A DNA stretch of 64,000 nt from Clostridium cibarium (GCF_014836335.1 NZ_JACSRA010000026.1:1-64000); one strand, 5' to 3'; positions 43,295-53,085 are shown, counted from the stretch's first letter. The notes: a model not told the origin generated them from the sequence alone. Numbers and translations are program-made.

Positions 43295-44689
43295 TTGACA
43301 AAGGAAAAATATGAAGAAATGACCTTAGCAGAATTAAAGGAAATTGCTAAGGAGTTAGGTATAAAAAATATATCAAAATTTAAGAAGAATGAATTAATTG
43401 AAGAGATAGTTTCGAAAAAATCAAATAGTATAGAAAAAGATGGAGTAGTTCTTAGGGAAAAAATAGCTCCTAAACCATCAAATAATAGAATTAGTGAAAC
43501 AGCAAGGCCGGCAGAAAAAACTGCTGAAAAAAAAGAACAGTTAAAGGCTATGATAAATGATTCCAATAGCACTAGGGGAATTTTAGAGATTCTTGAAAAC
43601 AATAACTTTGGATTTTTAAGGTGTAAAAATTATTTAACGAGTAGCGAAGATATATATGTATCACCTTCTCAAATTAGAAGATTTAATCTTAAAACTGGAG
43701 ATGAAGTTGTAGGTAAGGTTAGAGAGGCTAAAGAGGGGGAGAAATTTAAAGCATTACTTTTTGTAGAAAGAGTAAATGGAGAGAGTCCGGAGAAAGCTAT
43801 AGGAAGAAAAGCTTTTGAAAATCTTGTTCCAATATATCCTACAGAAAGGTTAAAACTTGAAACAAATAATTCTTCTGACCTTTCATCTAGATTAATGGAT
43901 ATAATTTGTCCAATTGGAAAAGGACAGAGAGGATTAATTGTAGCTCCACCTAAAGCTGGAAAAACTACATTACTTAAGAAGGTAGCACAGAGTATAACTA
44001 AAAATCATCCAGAAGTAGTTTTAATCGTACTACTAATTGATGAAAGACCAGAAGAAGTAACTGATATGCAAAGAAGCATTGCAGGAGAAGTTATCTATTC
44101 TACATTTGATGAAGAACCACAAAATCATGCAAAAGTTTCTCAAATAGTATTAGAGAGAGCTAAAAGAATAGTAGAACAAGGCAAGGATGTTGTTATATTA
44201 TTAGATAGTTTAACAAGATTGTCTAGAGCATATAATTTAACAATTACTCCTACAGGAAGAACTCTTTCAGGAGGGTTAGATCCAGGAGCTTTAATAATGC
44301 CTAAAAAATTCTTTGGAGCAGCTAGAAATATAGAAGAAGGCGGAAGTTTAACAATACTTGCAACTGCCCTTGTTGAAACTGGATCAAGAATGGATGATAT
44401 GATATTTGAGGAATTTAAGGGAACTGGGAACATGGAAGTGCACCTAGATAGAAAACTTCAAGAAAGAAGAATTTTCCCAGCCATCGATATTTATAAATCA
44501 GGAACAAGAAAAGAAGATTTATTGCTTTCAGATGAGGAAAAAGAAGTATCATATTCAATTAGAAAGACAATGTATAGAGATGGTAATATAGAAAATATAA
44601 CTGAAAATCTTATCAATATGCTTCATAAAACTAAAAATAATGTTGAGTTTGTAAGAACATTTGAAAAAACGAATATAGGTAGAAAATAA
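43295..44689 (+). CDS. rho: Transcription termination factor Rho
   Basis: A 464-residue Rho. It has an N-terminal Rho_N/SAP-like helix domain (1-45), a charged linker, an OB-fold RNA-binding domain (about 90-165, GFLRCKNY) and a RecA-like ATPase with P-loop PPKAGKTT (lysine 223) and [12 protein letters not shown]. Rho is a hexameric RNA translocase that ends transcription. The TTG at 43295 is chosen: TTGGAGGTG lies 7 bases upstream, and no other start has a site. Ends at a strong terminator shared with a convergent gene. Confidence 0.95.
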   Translation: MTKEKYEEMTLAELKEIAKELGIKNISKFKKNELIEEIVSKKSNSIEKDGVVLREKIAPKPSNNRISETARPAEKTAEKKEQLKAMINDSNSTRGILEILENNNFGFLRCKNYLTSSEDIYVSPSQIRRFNLKTGDEVVGKVREAKEGEKFKALLFVERVNGESPEKAIGRKAFENLVPIYPTERLKLETNNSSDLSSRLMDIICPIGKGQRGLIVAPPKAGKTTLLKKVAQSITKNHPEVVLIVLLIDERPEEVTDMQRSIAGEVIYSTFDEEPQNHAKVSQIVLERAKRIVEQGKDVVILLDSLTRLSRAYNLTITPTGRTLSGGLDPGALIMPKKFFGAARNIEEGGSLTILATALVETGSRMDDMIFEEFKGTGNMEVHLDRKLQERRIFPAIDIYKSGTRKEDLLLSDEEKEVSYSIRKTMYRDGNIENITENLINMLHKTKNNVEFVRTFEKTNIGRK

Positions 44690-44729
44690 TCTATAATATT
44701 TAAATAATTACTTATTAGAAATATAAGAC

Positions 44730-44776
44730 AAAAGCAGTAAATAGCTTGCATTAGATAAGCTATTTACTGCTTTTTT
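44730..44776. terminator. Terminator between rho and glycosyltransferase gene
   Basis: An 18-bp stem (44730-44747 / 44756-44773) with T-run on the plus strand. It lies between convergent genes and could work for both. Confidence 0.9.
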
Positions 44777-44798
44777 ATAGTTAATATAATTTAAGGTG

Positions 44799-45908
44799 TT
44801 ATTTGCCATTCGTATTTATAAGATTATTGGATATATCTATTATAGCTTTGCTAGAATAGGTTGAAGAAAGATCTTTTAAGTTTTTTTTCATTTCACTTAA
44901 AAGTTCTGGATTTTCAATAATTTTATCAACTATGGAGTTAATAGATTTAATATCATGGACATAATATGCATAACCATTGGATGCTAGAAAATCAGCATTA
45001 TCTTTTTCTTGACCAGGAATTACAAATGGTATTATAAGAGGTAAGTTTTTAATTATTGCCTCAGTAACTGTAAGTCCGCCAGGTTTAGAAATTATTATGT
45101 CAGAGTATTCCATAAATGATGCTATATCATTTGAGAACCCGAAAATATGAATTTTCTTATTTGGATAACCGTTTTCACATTTTTTTAATAAAGATTTTCT
45201 TAAATTTTCATTATTACCGCAAACTACAGTTATTCTAAGTTTGTGCTCATTTTTTAGTAGTTCATCTAAAACATATGAGATACTTGTAAGACCCATGCTA
45301 CCGCTCATTAGCAAAAGACTAAAATATTCATCATCTTTTATAGAAGGAATATTTATATCTTTTTCAAAAAAACTTTCTTTAATCGGTATCCCAATAGGAT
45401 AGATTATTTGGGGTTTGATACCTACAGATATTAAAAAGTCCTTAGTATTTTTACTTCCTGTAACATATGCATCAACTAAAGGGCTAATATAGGTGTAATG
45501 AGCTTTAAAATCAGTAACTACAGCAATGAAAGGAATCGACATTCCTTTAACTTTTAATTTTGTAATTATGTTAACTGTAAAAGGATGAGTTCCAATTATT
45601 AAATCTGGTTTTTCGTTTTCTATAAATTTTGATATTTTCCATCTAACACTTGAAAAGAAAATGCTACTTAAATTATTTATGTATTTATTATCGGTTAATT
45701 TATAGAAGAATCCATAAATATGCGGAATTTTTGCGGCAAAAAATTCATAACTCCAAACTACGATTTTGTTTATAAATTTATTATCACTAGCCAAAAAATC
45801 GTGTTTAACACACTCAAAGCCTGCATCGGTTAAAGCTTCAATTAATGAATTGGCAGCTTGGTTATGACCTTGGCCTGTTGAGGTAGTCAAGATTAAAACT
45901 TTTTTCAT
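44799..45908 (-). CDS. MGDG synthase/UgtP-family diacylglycerol glucosyltransferase
   Basis: A 369-residue GT28-type glycosyltransferase. The N-terminal MGDG-synthase domain starts with STGQGHNQAA, and the C-terminal domain has GFSNDIASFM, SKPGGLTVTEA and the PGQEKDNADFL acceptor/nucleotide motifs. Such enzymes add glucose or galactose to diacylglycerol, giving the glycolipid anchor for lipoteichoic acid. An ltaS gene is present at 5.5-7.3 kb. The ATG at 45908 has a weak site. Monocistronic on the minus strand. Confidence 0.88.
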   Translation of the reverse strand: MKKVLILTTSTGQGHNQAANSLIEALTDAGFECVKHDFLASDNKFINKIVVWSYEFFAAKIPHIYGFFYKLTDNKYINNLSSIFFSSVRWKISKFIENEKPDLIIGTHPFTVNIITKLKVKGMSIPFIAVVTDFKAHYTYISPLVDAYVTGSKNTKDFLISVGIKPQIIYPIGIPIKESFFEKDINIPSIKDDEYFSLLLMSGSMGLTSISYVLDELLKNEHKLRITVVCGNNENLRKSLLKKCENGYPNKKIHIFGFSNDIASFMEYSDIIISKPGGLTVTEAIIKNLPLIIPFVIPGQEKDNADFLASNGYAYYVHDIKSINSIVDKIIENPELLSEMKKNLKDLSSTYSSKAIIDISNNLINTNGK

Positions 45909-45991
45909 TCAATCCACTCACTTCTATTAAAATAATATATAGTATAGTTTAACACTATTTTAATTTTTAATCTAAAATTTTTATAATTTAG

Positions 45992-46027
45992 ATAAAGAAA
46001 ATGGGAAAGACTAAGTCTTTCCCATTT
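45992..46027 (-). terminator. Terminator of rpmE
   Basis: On the minus strand, the stem AAATGGGAAAGAC/GTCTTTCCCATTT with a 3-base loop is followed by a T-rich run. Confidence 0.88.
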
Positions 46028-46031
46028 ATTC

Positions 46032-46244
46032 TTACTTACCTTGGTTAAGGTTAAATCTCTTATTGAACTTATCAACTCTACCGCCGACGTCCATGATTTT
46101 TTGCTTACCAGTGAAGAATGGGTGGCATTTAGAGCATATTTCTACTTTTAGTTCTTCTTTAACAGAACCAGTTGTAAAAGTATTTCCACATGCACACTTA
46201 ACCACTGCGTCGTGATGGTATTCAGGATGTATGCCTTCTCTCAT
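46032..46244 (-). CDS. rpmE: Ribosomal protein bL31, zinc-binding form
   Basis: A 70-residue L31. It has CAC near residue 18 and CSKC near residue 39, the cysteines of the zinc-containing C+ form, then the HPFFTGKQK signature. It binds the 50S subunit and bridges to 30S. GAGGTG precedes the ATG. Transcribed alone from a near-consensus promoter (46297-46325). The leader carries a perfect palindrome that may regulate it. Confidence 0.97.
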   Translation of the reverse strand: MREGIHPEYHHDAVVKCACGNTFTTGSVKEELKVEICSKCHPFFTGKQKIMDVGGRVDKFNKRFNLNQGK

Positions 46245-46263
46245 TTAATTCACCTCTTTCGAT

Positions 46264-46280
46264 AGTATACTTTGTATACT
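46264..46280 (-). promoter_or_regulatory. 17-bp palindrome in the rpmE leader
   Basis: AGTATAC-N3-GTATACT, perfect 7-bp arms, lies about 10-26 bases downstream of the expected transcription start and 20 bases before the start codon. It can be an operator for a dimeric repressor, or in RNA a small hairpin near the ribosome binding site, as in ribosomal-protein leaders. Confidence 0.5.
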
Positions 46281-46296
46281 TCTTTATAACTACTAG

Positions 46297-46325
46297 AGTA
46301 TATCATAGCACCTATTTCCAGTCAA
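46297..46325 (-). promoter_or_regulatory. Sigma-A promoter of rpmE
   Basis: On the minus strand, TTGACT (46320-46325), 17 bp, TATACT (46297-46302). Two mismatches to consensus in total. Confidence 0.85.
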
Positions 46326-46367
46326 GAAATTCAAAAAGAAAAAACACTTTTTTAGATATTGTTATAA

Positions 46368-46376
46368 TGCTATAAT
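46368..46376 (+). promoter_or_regulatory. Extended -10 promoter of tdk
   Basis: TGCTATAAT, an extended -10 element, 37 bases before the tdk start. The -35 region is only a T-rich stretch. Confidence 0.5.
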
Positions 46377-46412
46377 CATGGGTAATAAGACTTTAAGGAG
46401 AGAGAAAAATAA

Positions 46413-47000
46413 ATGAGTAAACTATACTTTAGATATGGAGCTATGAATTCGGGCAAATCTACACATCTTATGCAGGTTGCGTATAATTATGAAGAAAGAG
46501 GATTGAAGGTTATACTTTTAAAACCAGCTACAGATAAAAAGGGTGGAAATAAGCTTGTTTCAAGGCTAGGAGTTACTAGAAAAGTAGACATGTTGATAAA
46601 ACGTGAAGATAATATTTTTGAAATGATTCAAGAGGAATTAAAAAAAGCAGAAAACTTAGATTGCATATTAGTTGATGAAGTTCAGTTTTTTAAAGAATAT
46701 CAAATAGATCAATTGTTTGAAATAGCAGTAAAATTAAATATTCCTGTAATATGCTATGGATTAAGGACAGACTTTCTTATGGAAGGATTTGAAGGAAGTA
46801 CAAGATTACTATTATTAGCTCATAGTATAGAAGAGATGAAAACTATTTGTAAATGTGGAAGCAAGGCTATATTGAATGCGCGAAAAATAAATAATAAGTT
46901 TGTGTTTGCTGGAGAACAAGTAGCTATAGATAATATAGATAATGTGGAGTATGAATCGTTGTGTGGTAAATGTTACTATAAGTATAAACAAGAAGAATAA
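46413..47000 (+). CDS. tdk: Thymidine kinase
   Basis: A 195-residue type II thymidine kinase. The P-loop GAMNSGKST (about 9-17), the VDEVQFF segment and a C-terminal zinc site (CKC and CGKC) are all present. It phosphorylates thymidine with ATP in nucleotide salvage. AAGGAG precedes the ATG at 46413. The DUF1385-prmC fusion starts 18 bases after the stop, probably in the same transcript. Confidence 0.96.
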   Translation: MSKLYFRYGAMNSGKSTHLMQVAYNYEERGLKVILLKPATDKKGGNKLVSRLGVTRKVDMLIKREDNIFEMIQEELKKAENLDCILVDEVQFFKEYQIDQLFEIAVKLNIPVICYGLRTDFLMEGFEGSTRLLLLAHSIEEMKTICKCGSKAILNARKINNKFVFAGEQVAIDNIDNVEYESLCGKCYYKYKQEE

Positions 47001-47018
47001 TTTGGAAGGGATGAGTGA

Positions 47019-48776
47019 ATGAAAAAAAGTGATGTAGGCGGTCAGGCTGTTATCGAGGGAGTTATGATGAGAGGCACTAAAGGACTGGCAACAGCTGTAA
47101 GAAAAGAAGATGGGGAAATAGTTATAGATTTTCAAAAAGTTGTACCTATTACGAAAAGATATAAAATGTTAAATATCCCTTTAGTAAGAGGGATATTTGT
47201 ATTGATAGATTCGCTAAGAATAGGAATTAATTCTTTAAACTATTCTGCATCTTTGTTTGAGGATACAGAACCTTCAAAGTTTGAAGATTGGCTTAGAGGA
47301 AAGTTTGGAGAAAAAGCTAATGATGTAATTATAGGAATTACCATGGTGTTTGCTTTTATAATAGCGGTAGGATTATTTGTTGGTATACCTACAGCAGCTG
47401 CAACTCTCTTTGGAGAATATGGGTTTTCACCAGTAGGTTTAAACTTAATAGAGGCTATGATAAGAATAATTATACTTATACTTTATATATGGGGAATAAG
47501 TAAACTTGATGATATTTATAGAGTTTTTCAATATCATGGAGCTGAACATAAGACAATATTCTGTTATGAATCAGAAAAACCATTAACAGTTGAAAATGTA
47601 AGACAATTTTCAAGATTTCATCCAAGGTGTGGTACTAACTTTTTGTTTTTAATTATGTTTGTAAGTGTATTTATAATTTCATTTACTGGATGGGGGAGTT
47701 TCTTAGAAAGATTGGTTTTAAGGATAATCTTAATTCCAATTATTTCAGGAATAACTTATGAAGTAATTAAATGGCTTGGGAAAAGTGATAGTATTATGGC
47801 AAAAATCATTGCATATCCGGGGCTACAGCTTCAAAAGTTAACAACTAGGGAACCAGATGGAGAACAAATTGAAGTAGCGATAGCATCTTTAATGGCTGCA
47901 GAAGGATTGGAAGAAGAAGAAAAAAACATAGGTGAATTGATTAATACAGGTAGTAGAATTTTGTCGGAAGTGAAAATTGATACTGCAAGGTTAGATTCCC
48001 AACTCCTTTTAGGGAAAGTTATAAGTAAAGATAAAATTTACCTAATGACTAATAAAGATGAAAAAGTAAAGAATGAAGATAAAAAAGAATTTATAAAATT
48101 AATAAATATGAGAAAAGAGAAGATGCCAATAAAATATATTCTTGGAGAATGTGATTTTATGGGATTAGATTTTTATATAGAAGAAGGTGTATTAATACCA
48201 AGAAGTGATACGGAAGTATTGGTGGAAGAGGTATTAAAACTTATAGATGAAGAAGATAATATTATGGTATGTGATTTATGTTCGGGAAGTGGAGCTATAG
48301 GAATTTCACTTGCTCATTATAGGAAAAACATAAAGGTAGATTCAATAGATTATTATGATATCCCGGAAAAGGTAACCAAAAAGAACATTGAAAGAAATGG
48401 ACTAGAGGATAGAGTTGATTTTATAAAGAGTGATTTACTTGGTGAGGCAATTAAGAATGGGAAGAGATATCATATTATAGTATCAAATCCGCCTTATATT
48501 AAAGATGAGGATATAAACAATTTAATGGAAGATGTTAAAGAATATGAACCTCATACAGCTTTAAGTGGAGGTGATGATGGCCTTGTATTCTATAGGAGAA
48601 TAATCGAAGAAAGCAAATTAGTGTTATTAGATGGTGGAATACTTTCGTTTGAAATTGGGTATGATCAAGGAGAAAGTGTAAAAGAACTTATGGAAGCAGA
48701 AGGATATCAGGATATAAAAGTAATAAAAGATCTAGCTGGCCACGATAGAGTTGTGTTGGGAAAGCTTCCTTGTTGA
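47019..48776 (+). CDS. prmC: DUF1385 membrane protein fused to PrmC release-factor methyltransferase
   Basis: A 585-residue fusion. Residues 1-300 are a DUF1385/YqhQ membrane domain (GGQAVIEGVMMRG, HGAEHKTI, FHPRCGTNF, with about four transmembrane segments). Residues about 305-585 are PrmC/HemK: helical N-domain, SAM-binding DLCSGSGAIG, and catalytic N490-P-P-Y493. PrmC methylates the glutamine of the GGQ motif of release factors; its RF1 substrate gene prfA lies immediately downstream. The reading frame is continuous across the junction, with no frameshift sign. The fusion would place PrmC at the membrane. Confidence 0.92.
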   Translation: MKKSDVGGQAVIEGVMMRGTKGLATAVRKEDGEIVIDFQKVVPITKRYKMLNIPLVRGIFVLIDSLRIGINSLNYSASLFEDTEPSKFEDWLRGKFGEKANDVIIGITMVFAFIIAVGLFVGIPTAAATLFGEYGFSPVGLNLIEAMIRIIILILYIWGISKLDDIYRVFQYHGAEHKTIFCYESEKPLTVENVRQFSRFHPRCGTNFLFLIMFVSVFIISFTGWGSFLERLVLRIILIPIISGITYEVIKWLGKSDSIMAKIIAYPGLQLQKLTTREPDGEQIEVAIASLMAAEGLEEEEKNIGELINTGSRILSEVKIDTARLDSQLLLGKVISKDKIYLMTNKDEKVKNEDKKEFIKLINMRKEKMPIKYILGECDFMGLDFYIEEGVLIPRSDTEVLVEEVLKLIDEEDNIMVCDLCSGSGAIGISLAHYRKNIKVDSIDYYDIPEKVTKKNIERNGLEDRVDFIKSDLLGEAIKNGKRYHIIVSNPPYIKDEDINNLMEDVKEYEPHTALSGGDDGLVFYRRIIEESKLVLLDGGILSFEIGYDQGESVKELMEAEGYQDIKVIKDLAGHDRVVLGKLPC

Positions 48777-48802
48777 TTATGGTTAATAACTTGTGATATA
48801 AT
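48773..48802 (+). promoter_or_regulatory. Putative promoter of prfA
   Basis: TTGATT (48773-48778, overlapping the prmC stop codon), 18 bp, TATAAT (48797-48802) with an extended TGA before it. Confidence 0.55.
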
Positions 48803-48838
48803 ACAAAGATATGAAAAAAAGAAATACGGAGTGATATC

Positions 48839-49921
48839 ATGTTATTAGATAAATTAGCTTTTATAGAAAATAAATACGATGAATTATCTGTTAAGATTAG
48901 TGATCCTTCAATTATGGCAAATCAAAATGAATGGAGAAAGCTTTGTAAAGAGCATGCTGATCTTGAGGTAATAGTTAATGCTTATAGAGATTACAAGAAT
49001 GTTATTGAAGAATTACAAGCAAATAAAGAGATGCTAGCTGAAGAAAGTGATAAAGAAATGAGAGAGATGATGCAAGAAGAAATCTCTGATTTAACAGCTA
49101 GAGAAGAAGAGTTGGAAAAAGAAATTCAAATATTATTGCTACCTAAAGATCCTAACGACGATAAGAACGTTTTTGTGGAAATTAGAGGGGGAGCTGGTGG
49201 TGAAGAAGCAGCTCTATTTGCAGCAAATCTTTTCAGAATGTACACAAGATATGCAGAAAACAATAGATGGTCTGTAGAACTTATGAGTGCAAATGAAACA
49301 GATATTGGTGGATTTAAAGAAGTTGTTTTCATGATTAAGGGAAGTGGAGCTTACTCAAAGCTTAAGTATGAAAGTGGTGTTCATAGAGTACAGAGAGTTC
49401 CAGATACTGAATCAAGTGGTAGAATACATACATCAACTGCAACTGTTGCAGTACTTCCAGAAGTGGATGATGTTGAAATAGAAATAAATGAAAAAGATTT
49501 AAAAATTGATGTGTTTAGGGCTTCTGGAAATGGTGGACAATGCGTAAATACTACCGATTCAGCAGTAAGAATGACACATATACCTACTGGACTTGTGGTT
49601 TCATGTCAAGATGAAAAATCACAGTTGAAAAATAAGGAAAAAGCACTTAAAGTTTTAAGGGCAAGGCTTTTCGAAAAAGCTGAAGCAGAAAGAAATGCAG
49701 GTATAGCTGAAGATAGAAAGAGTCAAGTTGGTACTGGAGATAGAAGTGAAAGAATAAGAACTTACAACTATCCTCAAGGAAGGGTTACAGACCATAGAAT
49801 TGGGTTAACTTTATACAAACTAGAAACTTTCTTAGATGGAGATATAGATGAAATTTTAAATGCATTAATCACAGCTGATCAAGCTGAAAAGATGAAAAAT
49901 ATGGGAAATACTATTGATTAA
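48839..49921 (+). CDS. prfA: Peptide chain release factor 1
   Basis: A 360-residue class I release factor. The codon-recognition tripeptide is P-D-T within [14 protein letters not shown] (PxT type, RF1, reads UAA/UAG). The peptidyl-release motif is G232-G233-Q234 in [12 protein letters not shown]. The Gln is the target of the PrmC encoded just upstream. GGAGTG precedes the ATG. A hairpin without a T-tail follows. Confidence 0.97.
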   Translation: MLLDKLAFIENKYDELSVKISDPSIMANQNEWRKLCKEHADLEVIVNAYRDYKNVIEELQANKEMLAEESDKEMREMMQEEISDLTAREEELEKEIQILLLPKDPNDDKNVFVEIRGGAGGEEAALFAANLFRMYTRYAENNRWSVELMSANETDIGGFKEVVFMIKGSGAYSKLKYESGVHRVQRVPDTESSGRIHTSTATVAVLPEVDDVEIEINEKDLKIDVFRASGNGGQCVNTTDSAVRMTHIPTGLVVSCQDEKSQLKNKEKALKVLRARLFEKAEAERNAGIAEDRKSQVGTGDRSERIRTYNYPQGRVTDHRIGLTLYKLETFLDGDIDEILNALITADQAEKMKNMGNTID

Positions 49922-49931
49922 GACTTTATCT

Positions 49932-49960
49932 AAAGCCTTGCATTTGAAATGTAGGGCTTT
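49932..49960 (+). terminator. Hairpin after prfA, possible weak terminator
   Basis: A 13-pair stem (49932-49944 / 49948-49960, two G-T pairs) with a 3-base loop. Only a short T-rich stretch follows, so read-through into the next gene is likely. Confidence 0.45.
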
Positions 49961-50008
49961 AAATTTGAATATTTATATTTAGATATCATCATAAAGGGGG
50001 GAGGCACA

Positions 50009-50593
50009 GTGAATATATATAAAGCACTTAAACGTGAAAAAAAATTCCACAAGATGTTTTATATTACTATGGCATCAATAGCTATAATATTACCATTAGC
50101 TGTGTTCTTGACGGGATTAGACACGCCTCTTTATTTAAGTTATTTGTTGTTTATAGAGGTGTTAATACTACTCAGTGCAATAAGCAAAATAAATAGTACT
50201 AGGCTTTCTTATTTTTGTAGTAACAATAGGTTAAAGATAAAAGGTGGATTGTTTGGAAAAGAAAGTTTGATTTTTTGTGATAAAGTGGTTCTTGTACATA
50301 CTGAGAAAATTGAAGAAGATATGGAAATAATAATAGTAACGTCAGTAAACTTTAAAAATAGATCATTAAAACCAATAGTGAAATCATTTTTAAAGAGGCA
50401 TCCATTACTTACAAAGGATTATTTAAAAATCAAAGAAAATAATCAAGGAATATATTATTATCAAATAATAAGAAGAGGTGGCTTAAATAAGTACATATTA
50501 TTAGACACAATATACAAAAATTGTGTAAAAGCAGTTTATACAGCAGAGGGGATACAAAACATAAAAATAGCTAGAGGGCAAACATTGGTATGA
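50009..50593 (+). CDS. Conserved two-TM membrane protein, function unknown
   Basis: A 194-residue protein: a basic N-terminus, two transmembrane helices (about 17-36 and 41-60), and a cytoplasmic part of beta-strand character (SYFCSNNRLKIKGGLFGKESLIF) that resembles a bacterial PH-like domain. I do not recognise a named family. The GTG at 50009 follows GGGGGGAGG. It sits between prfA and tsaC, with the tsaC start 19 bases after its stop, so the two are probably co-transcribed. Confidence 0.72.
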   Translation: MNIYKALKREKKFHKMFYITMASIAIILPLAVFLTGLDTPLYLSYLLFIEVLILLSAISKINSTRLSYFCSNNRLKIKGGLFGKESLIFCDKVVLVHTEKIEEDMEIIIVTSVNFKNRSLKPIVKSFLKRHPLLTKDYLKIKENNQGIYYYQIIRRGGLNKYILLDTIYKNCVKAVYTAEGIQNIKIARGQTLV

Positions 50594-50611
50594 GGAAAGA
50601 GGGAGTTAAGT

Positions 50612-51664
50612 TTGGATACAAAAATAGCTATAGTTAAGAATATAGATCAGGATTTAAAATTCATTAAGGAAGCAGCAAATGAAATTAGAGAAGGAAAAAC
50701 TGTAGTATTTCCAACAGAAACGGTTTATGGATTAGGAGCAGATGCATTAAATGAAGAGGCAGTTAAAGCAATTTTTATTGCTAAAGGGAGGCCTCAAGAT
50801 AATCCATTGATAGTTCATGTGGCTTCAAAAGATATAAGTGGACTAGTGGAAGAAGTTCCAGATATAGCACAAAACATGATCGATAGGTTTTGGCCAGGCC
50901 CACTTACAATAATTTTAAAAAAGAAAGATATAATTCCTAATGTAACTAGTGCTAATTTAAGCAGTATTGGAATAAGAATGCCAGATAATGAAATAGCATT
51001 GAAATTAATTGAGTTATCTAATACTCCTATAGCAGGACCCTCAGCTAATATAAGTGGAAGACCAAGTCCAACAGAAGTTGAAAGATGTGTTGAAGATTTA
51101 TCGGGAAAAGTAGATTATATTATTGGTGGAGAGAGAAGTAAGGTTGGAGTAGAATCAACTATAGTAGATTGTACAGTAAATCCTCCTGTAATTTTGAGAC
51201 CAGGTGGAATAACCTTAGAGATGTTGCGACAGTTAGATGATAGAATTGAATTAGATAGTGCTATTATGGAAAAACCAACAGGGGATTTTAAGCCAAAAGC
51301 ACCTGGGATGAAATATAAACACTATTCACCAAAGGCAAAAGTAAAAATAGTTTCAGGAGATAGAGAAAAAACTATTGAAAAAATTAATGAATTAGTACAC
51401 AATTATATAGATGATGGGAAAAAGGTAGGAATTTTATCATCAGATGAGAATAGGAATAGATATAAAGCCGGAGAAATTATAGTCATAGGTAGTGTTTCTA
51501 AACTTGAAGATGTCGCTCAAAATTTATTTGAGTCACTTAGAAGTTTTGATGATATGGGAGTAGATATAATACTTTCAGAAGCCTTTGAAGAAAAAGGCGT
51601 GGGGATAGCAGTAATGAACAGATTGAAGAAAGCTGCTGGATACGATATATTAAGCATTTGTTAA
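50612..51664 (+). CDS. tsaC: L-threonylcarbamoyladenylate synthase
   Basis: A 350-residue Sua5-type protein. The YrdC/TsaC domain (about 15-210: FPTETVYGLGADAL, KGRPQDNPLIVH, GPSANISGRPSPT) makes threonylcarbamoyl-AMP from Thr, bicarbonate and ATP. A C-terminal Sua5 domain (about 235-350) follows a PGMKYKHYSP linker. The product feeds TsaD (gene at 10494) for t6A tRNA modification. The TTG start at 50612 follows AAAGAGGGAG. Confidence 0.95.
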   Translation: MDTKIAIVKNIDQDLKFIKEAANEIREGKTVVFPTETVYGLGADALNEEAVKAIFIAKGRPQDNPLIVHVASKDISGLVEEVPDIAQNMIDRFWPGPLTIILKKKDIIPNVTSANLSSIGIRMPDNEIALKLIELSNTPIAGPSANISGRPSPTEVERCVEDLSGKVDYIIGGERSKVGVESTIVDCTVNPPVILRPGGITLEMLRQLDDRIELDSAIMEKPTGDFKPKAPGMKYKHYSPKAKVKIVSGDREKTIEKINELVHNYIDDGKKVGILSSDENRNRYKAGEIIVIGSVSKLEDVAQNLFESLRSFDDMGVDIILSEAFEEKGVGIAVMNRLKKAAGYDILSIC

Positions 51665-51674
51665 GGAGTTAGAA

Positions 51675-51821
51675 ATGAAAAAACTATTTAGTTATATTGA
51701 ATTTAAAATAGAAGAACTTAATGCTAACTGTTTAATTAAACCCTATAGGGATATAAAATGCATAATAAAAAAACATAAAAATAGACTAGTATATAAAACC
51801 AAGTTATATTATTATATGTGA
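51675..51821 (+). CDS. Small basic ORF of 48 residues
   Basis: A 48-codon frame beginning MKKLFSYIEFKIEELN and ending in KLYYYM. AAGGAG is 8 bases before the ATG and 2 bases after the tsaC stop, so it is well placed for translational coupling. It is basic and Tyr/Lys-rich, without a hydrophobic segment. No family recognised. It may be a real small protein or chance coding behind the tsaC region. Confidence 0.42.
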   Translation: MKKLFSYIEFKIEELNANCLIKPYRDIKCIIKKHKNRLVYKTKLYYYM

Positions 51822-51977
51822 GGCAGTTGCTCTTTTTAAATTTTGTTAAGTAGTTTAAAAGTAAAAATTACTAAACAATGATATTATCTTCATAGATGAT
51901 AATTTAAAGAGCTGGTGTCTTTATTATTGCGTATAATAAGCTAGTGTATCTATTAAGTAACTTTAGGAGGTGCAAAA
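51822..51977 (+). other. Possible structured leader upstream of rpiB
   Basis: No ORF is seen here. GCTCTTTTTAAATT (51829-51842) can pair with AATTTAAAGAGC (51901-51912), enclosing two smaller hairpins (about 51845-51876 and 51882-51904, partly competing). It may be a folded mRNA leader of rpiB-upp. AT-rich DNA gives such pairs by chance, so confidence is low. Confidence 0.3.
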
Positions 51978-52427
51978 ATGAAAATTGCTTTAGGAGCGGA
52001 CCATGGTGGTTATGAATTAAAAGAAGAGATAAATAAGTATCTTAAAGAAAATGGATATGAAGTAAAGGATTTTGGAACTTTTTCAGCTGAATCCTGTGAT
52101 TATCCTGATTATTCATTAAAGGTTGCAGAAGCTGTAGCTAATAAGGAATTTGAATTTGGTATATTAATATGTGGAACAGGTATTGGTATTGGTATAGCAG
52201 CAAATAAAGTTCCAGGAATAAGAGCTGCTTTATGTTCAGATACATTTAGCGCACATGCTACAAGAGAACATAATGATGCGAATATATTAACAATGGGGCA
52301 AAGAGTAGTTGGTGCTGGGCTAGCAATAGATATTGTTAAAACATTTTTAGAAACTAAATTTGAAGGCGATAGACACATTAAAAGAATTAATAAAATAACA
52401 GAGATTGAAAAGAAATATAATAAATAG
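51978..52427 (+). CDS. rpiB: Ribose-5-phosphate isomerase B
   Basis: A 149-residue RpiB/LacAB-family isomerase. It starts [15 protein letters not shown] and carries the phosphate/active-site loop [14 protein letters not shown] with its conserved cysteine, then the EHNDAN segment. It interconverts ribose 5-phosphate and ribulose 5-phosphate in the pentose phosphate pathway. GGAGGTG lies 7 bases before the ATG. upp follows after 14 bases. Confidence 0.96.
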   Translation: MKIALGADHGGYELKEEINKYLKENGYEVKDFGTFSAESCDYPDYSLKVAEAVANKEFEFGILICGTGIGIGIAANKVPGIRAALCSDTFSAHATREHNDANILTMGQRVVGAGLAIDIVKTFLETKFEGDRHIKRINKITEIEKKYNK

Positions 52428-52441
52428 ACGGAGGGGTCATA

Positions 52442-53071
52442 ATGAGTAAAGTAGTTGAAGTGAATCATCCATTAGTTTTACATAAGCTTGCATTTATAAG
52501 AAATAAGGAAACAGGATCAAAGGAATTTAGAGACCTAGTTAGTGAAGTTTCTACGCTTTTAGCTTATGAGGTAACAAGAAATCTAAGTATGGAAGAAGTA
52601 GAAATAGAAACTCCAATTTGTAAGACAAAATGTAAGATGCTAGAAGGAAAGAAACTAGCTATAGTGCCAATATTAAGAGCAGGTCTTGGAATGGTTGATG
52701 GCATGCTTAAGTTAGTTCCAGCAGCAAAGGTTGGACATATTGGATTATATAGAGATGAAACTACACTAAAACCAGTAGAATATTTCTGTAAGTTACCAGA
52801 AGATATAGCTGAAAGAGAAATTATTGTTGTAGATCCAATGCTTGCAACGGGTGGATCAGCAATTGATGCATTAACAATGCTAAAGAAAAGAGGAGCTAAG
52901 AATTTGAGACTTGCTTGTCTAATAGGTGCTCCAGAAGGAATAGAAGCAATACAAAAGGCTCATCCAGATGTTGATATTTATATTGCATCAATAGATGAAA
53001 AATTAAATGAAAATGGATATATTGTTCCTGGACTTGGGGATGCAGGAGACAGACTATTTGGTACTAAATAG
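52442..53071 (+). CDS. upp: Uracil phosphoribosyltransferase
   Basis: A 209-residue UPRT of normal length. The PRPP-binding loop [11 protein letters not shown] (about 131-141), an ILRAGLGM segment and the C-terminal uracil-binding [17 protein letters not shown] are all present. It makes UMP from uracil and PRPP. ACGGAGG precedes the ATG. Co-transcribed with rpiB, which supplies pentose phosphate towards PRPP. Ends at a terminator. Confidence 0.97.
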   Translation: MSKVVEVNHPLVLHKLAFIRNKETGSKEFRDLVSEVSTLLAYEVTRNLSMEEVEIETPICKTKCKMLEGKKLAIVPILRAGLGMVDGMLKLVPAAKVGHIGLYRDETTLKPVEYFCKLPEDIAEREIIVVDPMLATGGSAIDALTMLKKRGAKNLRLACLIGAPEGIEAIQKAHPDVDIYIASIDEKLNENGYIVPGLGDAGDRLFGTK

Positions 53072-53085
53072 TTTTATGAAAATTG

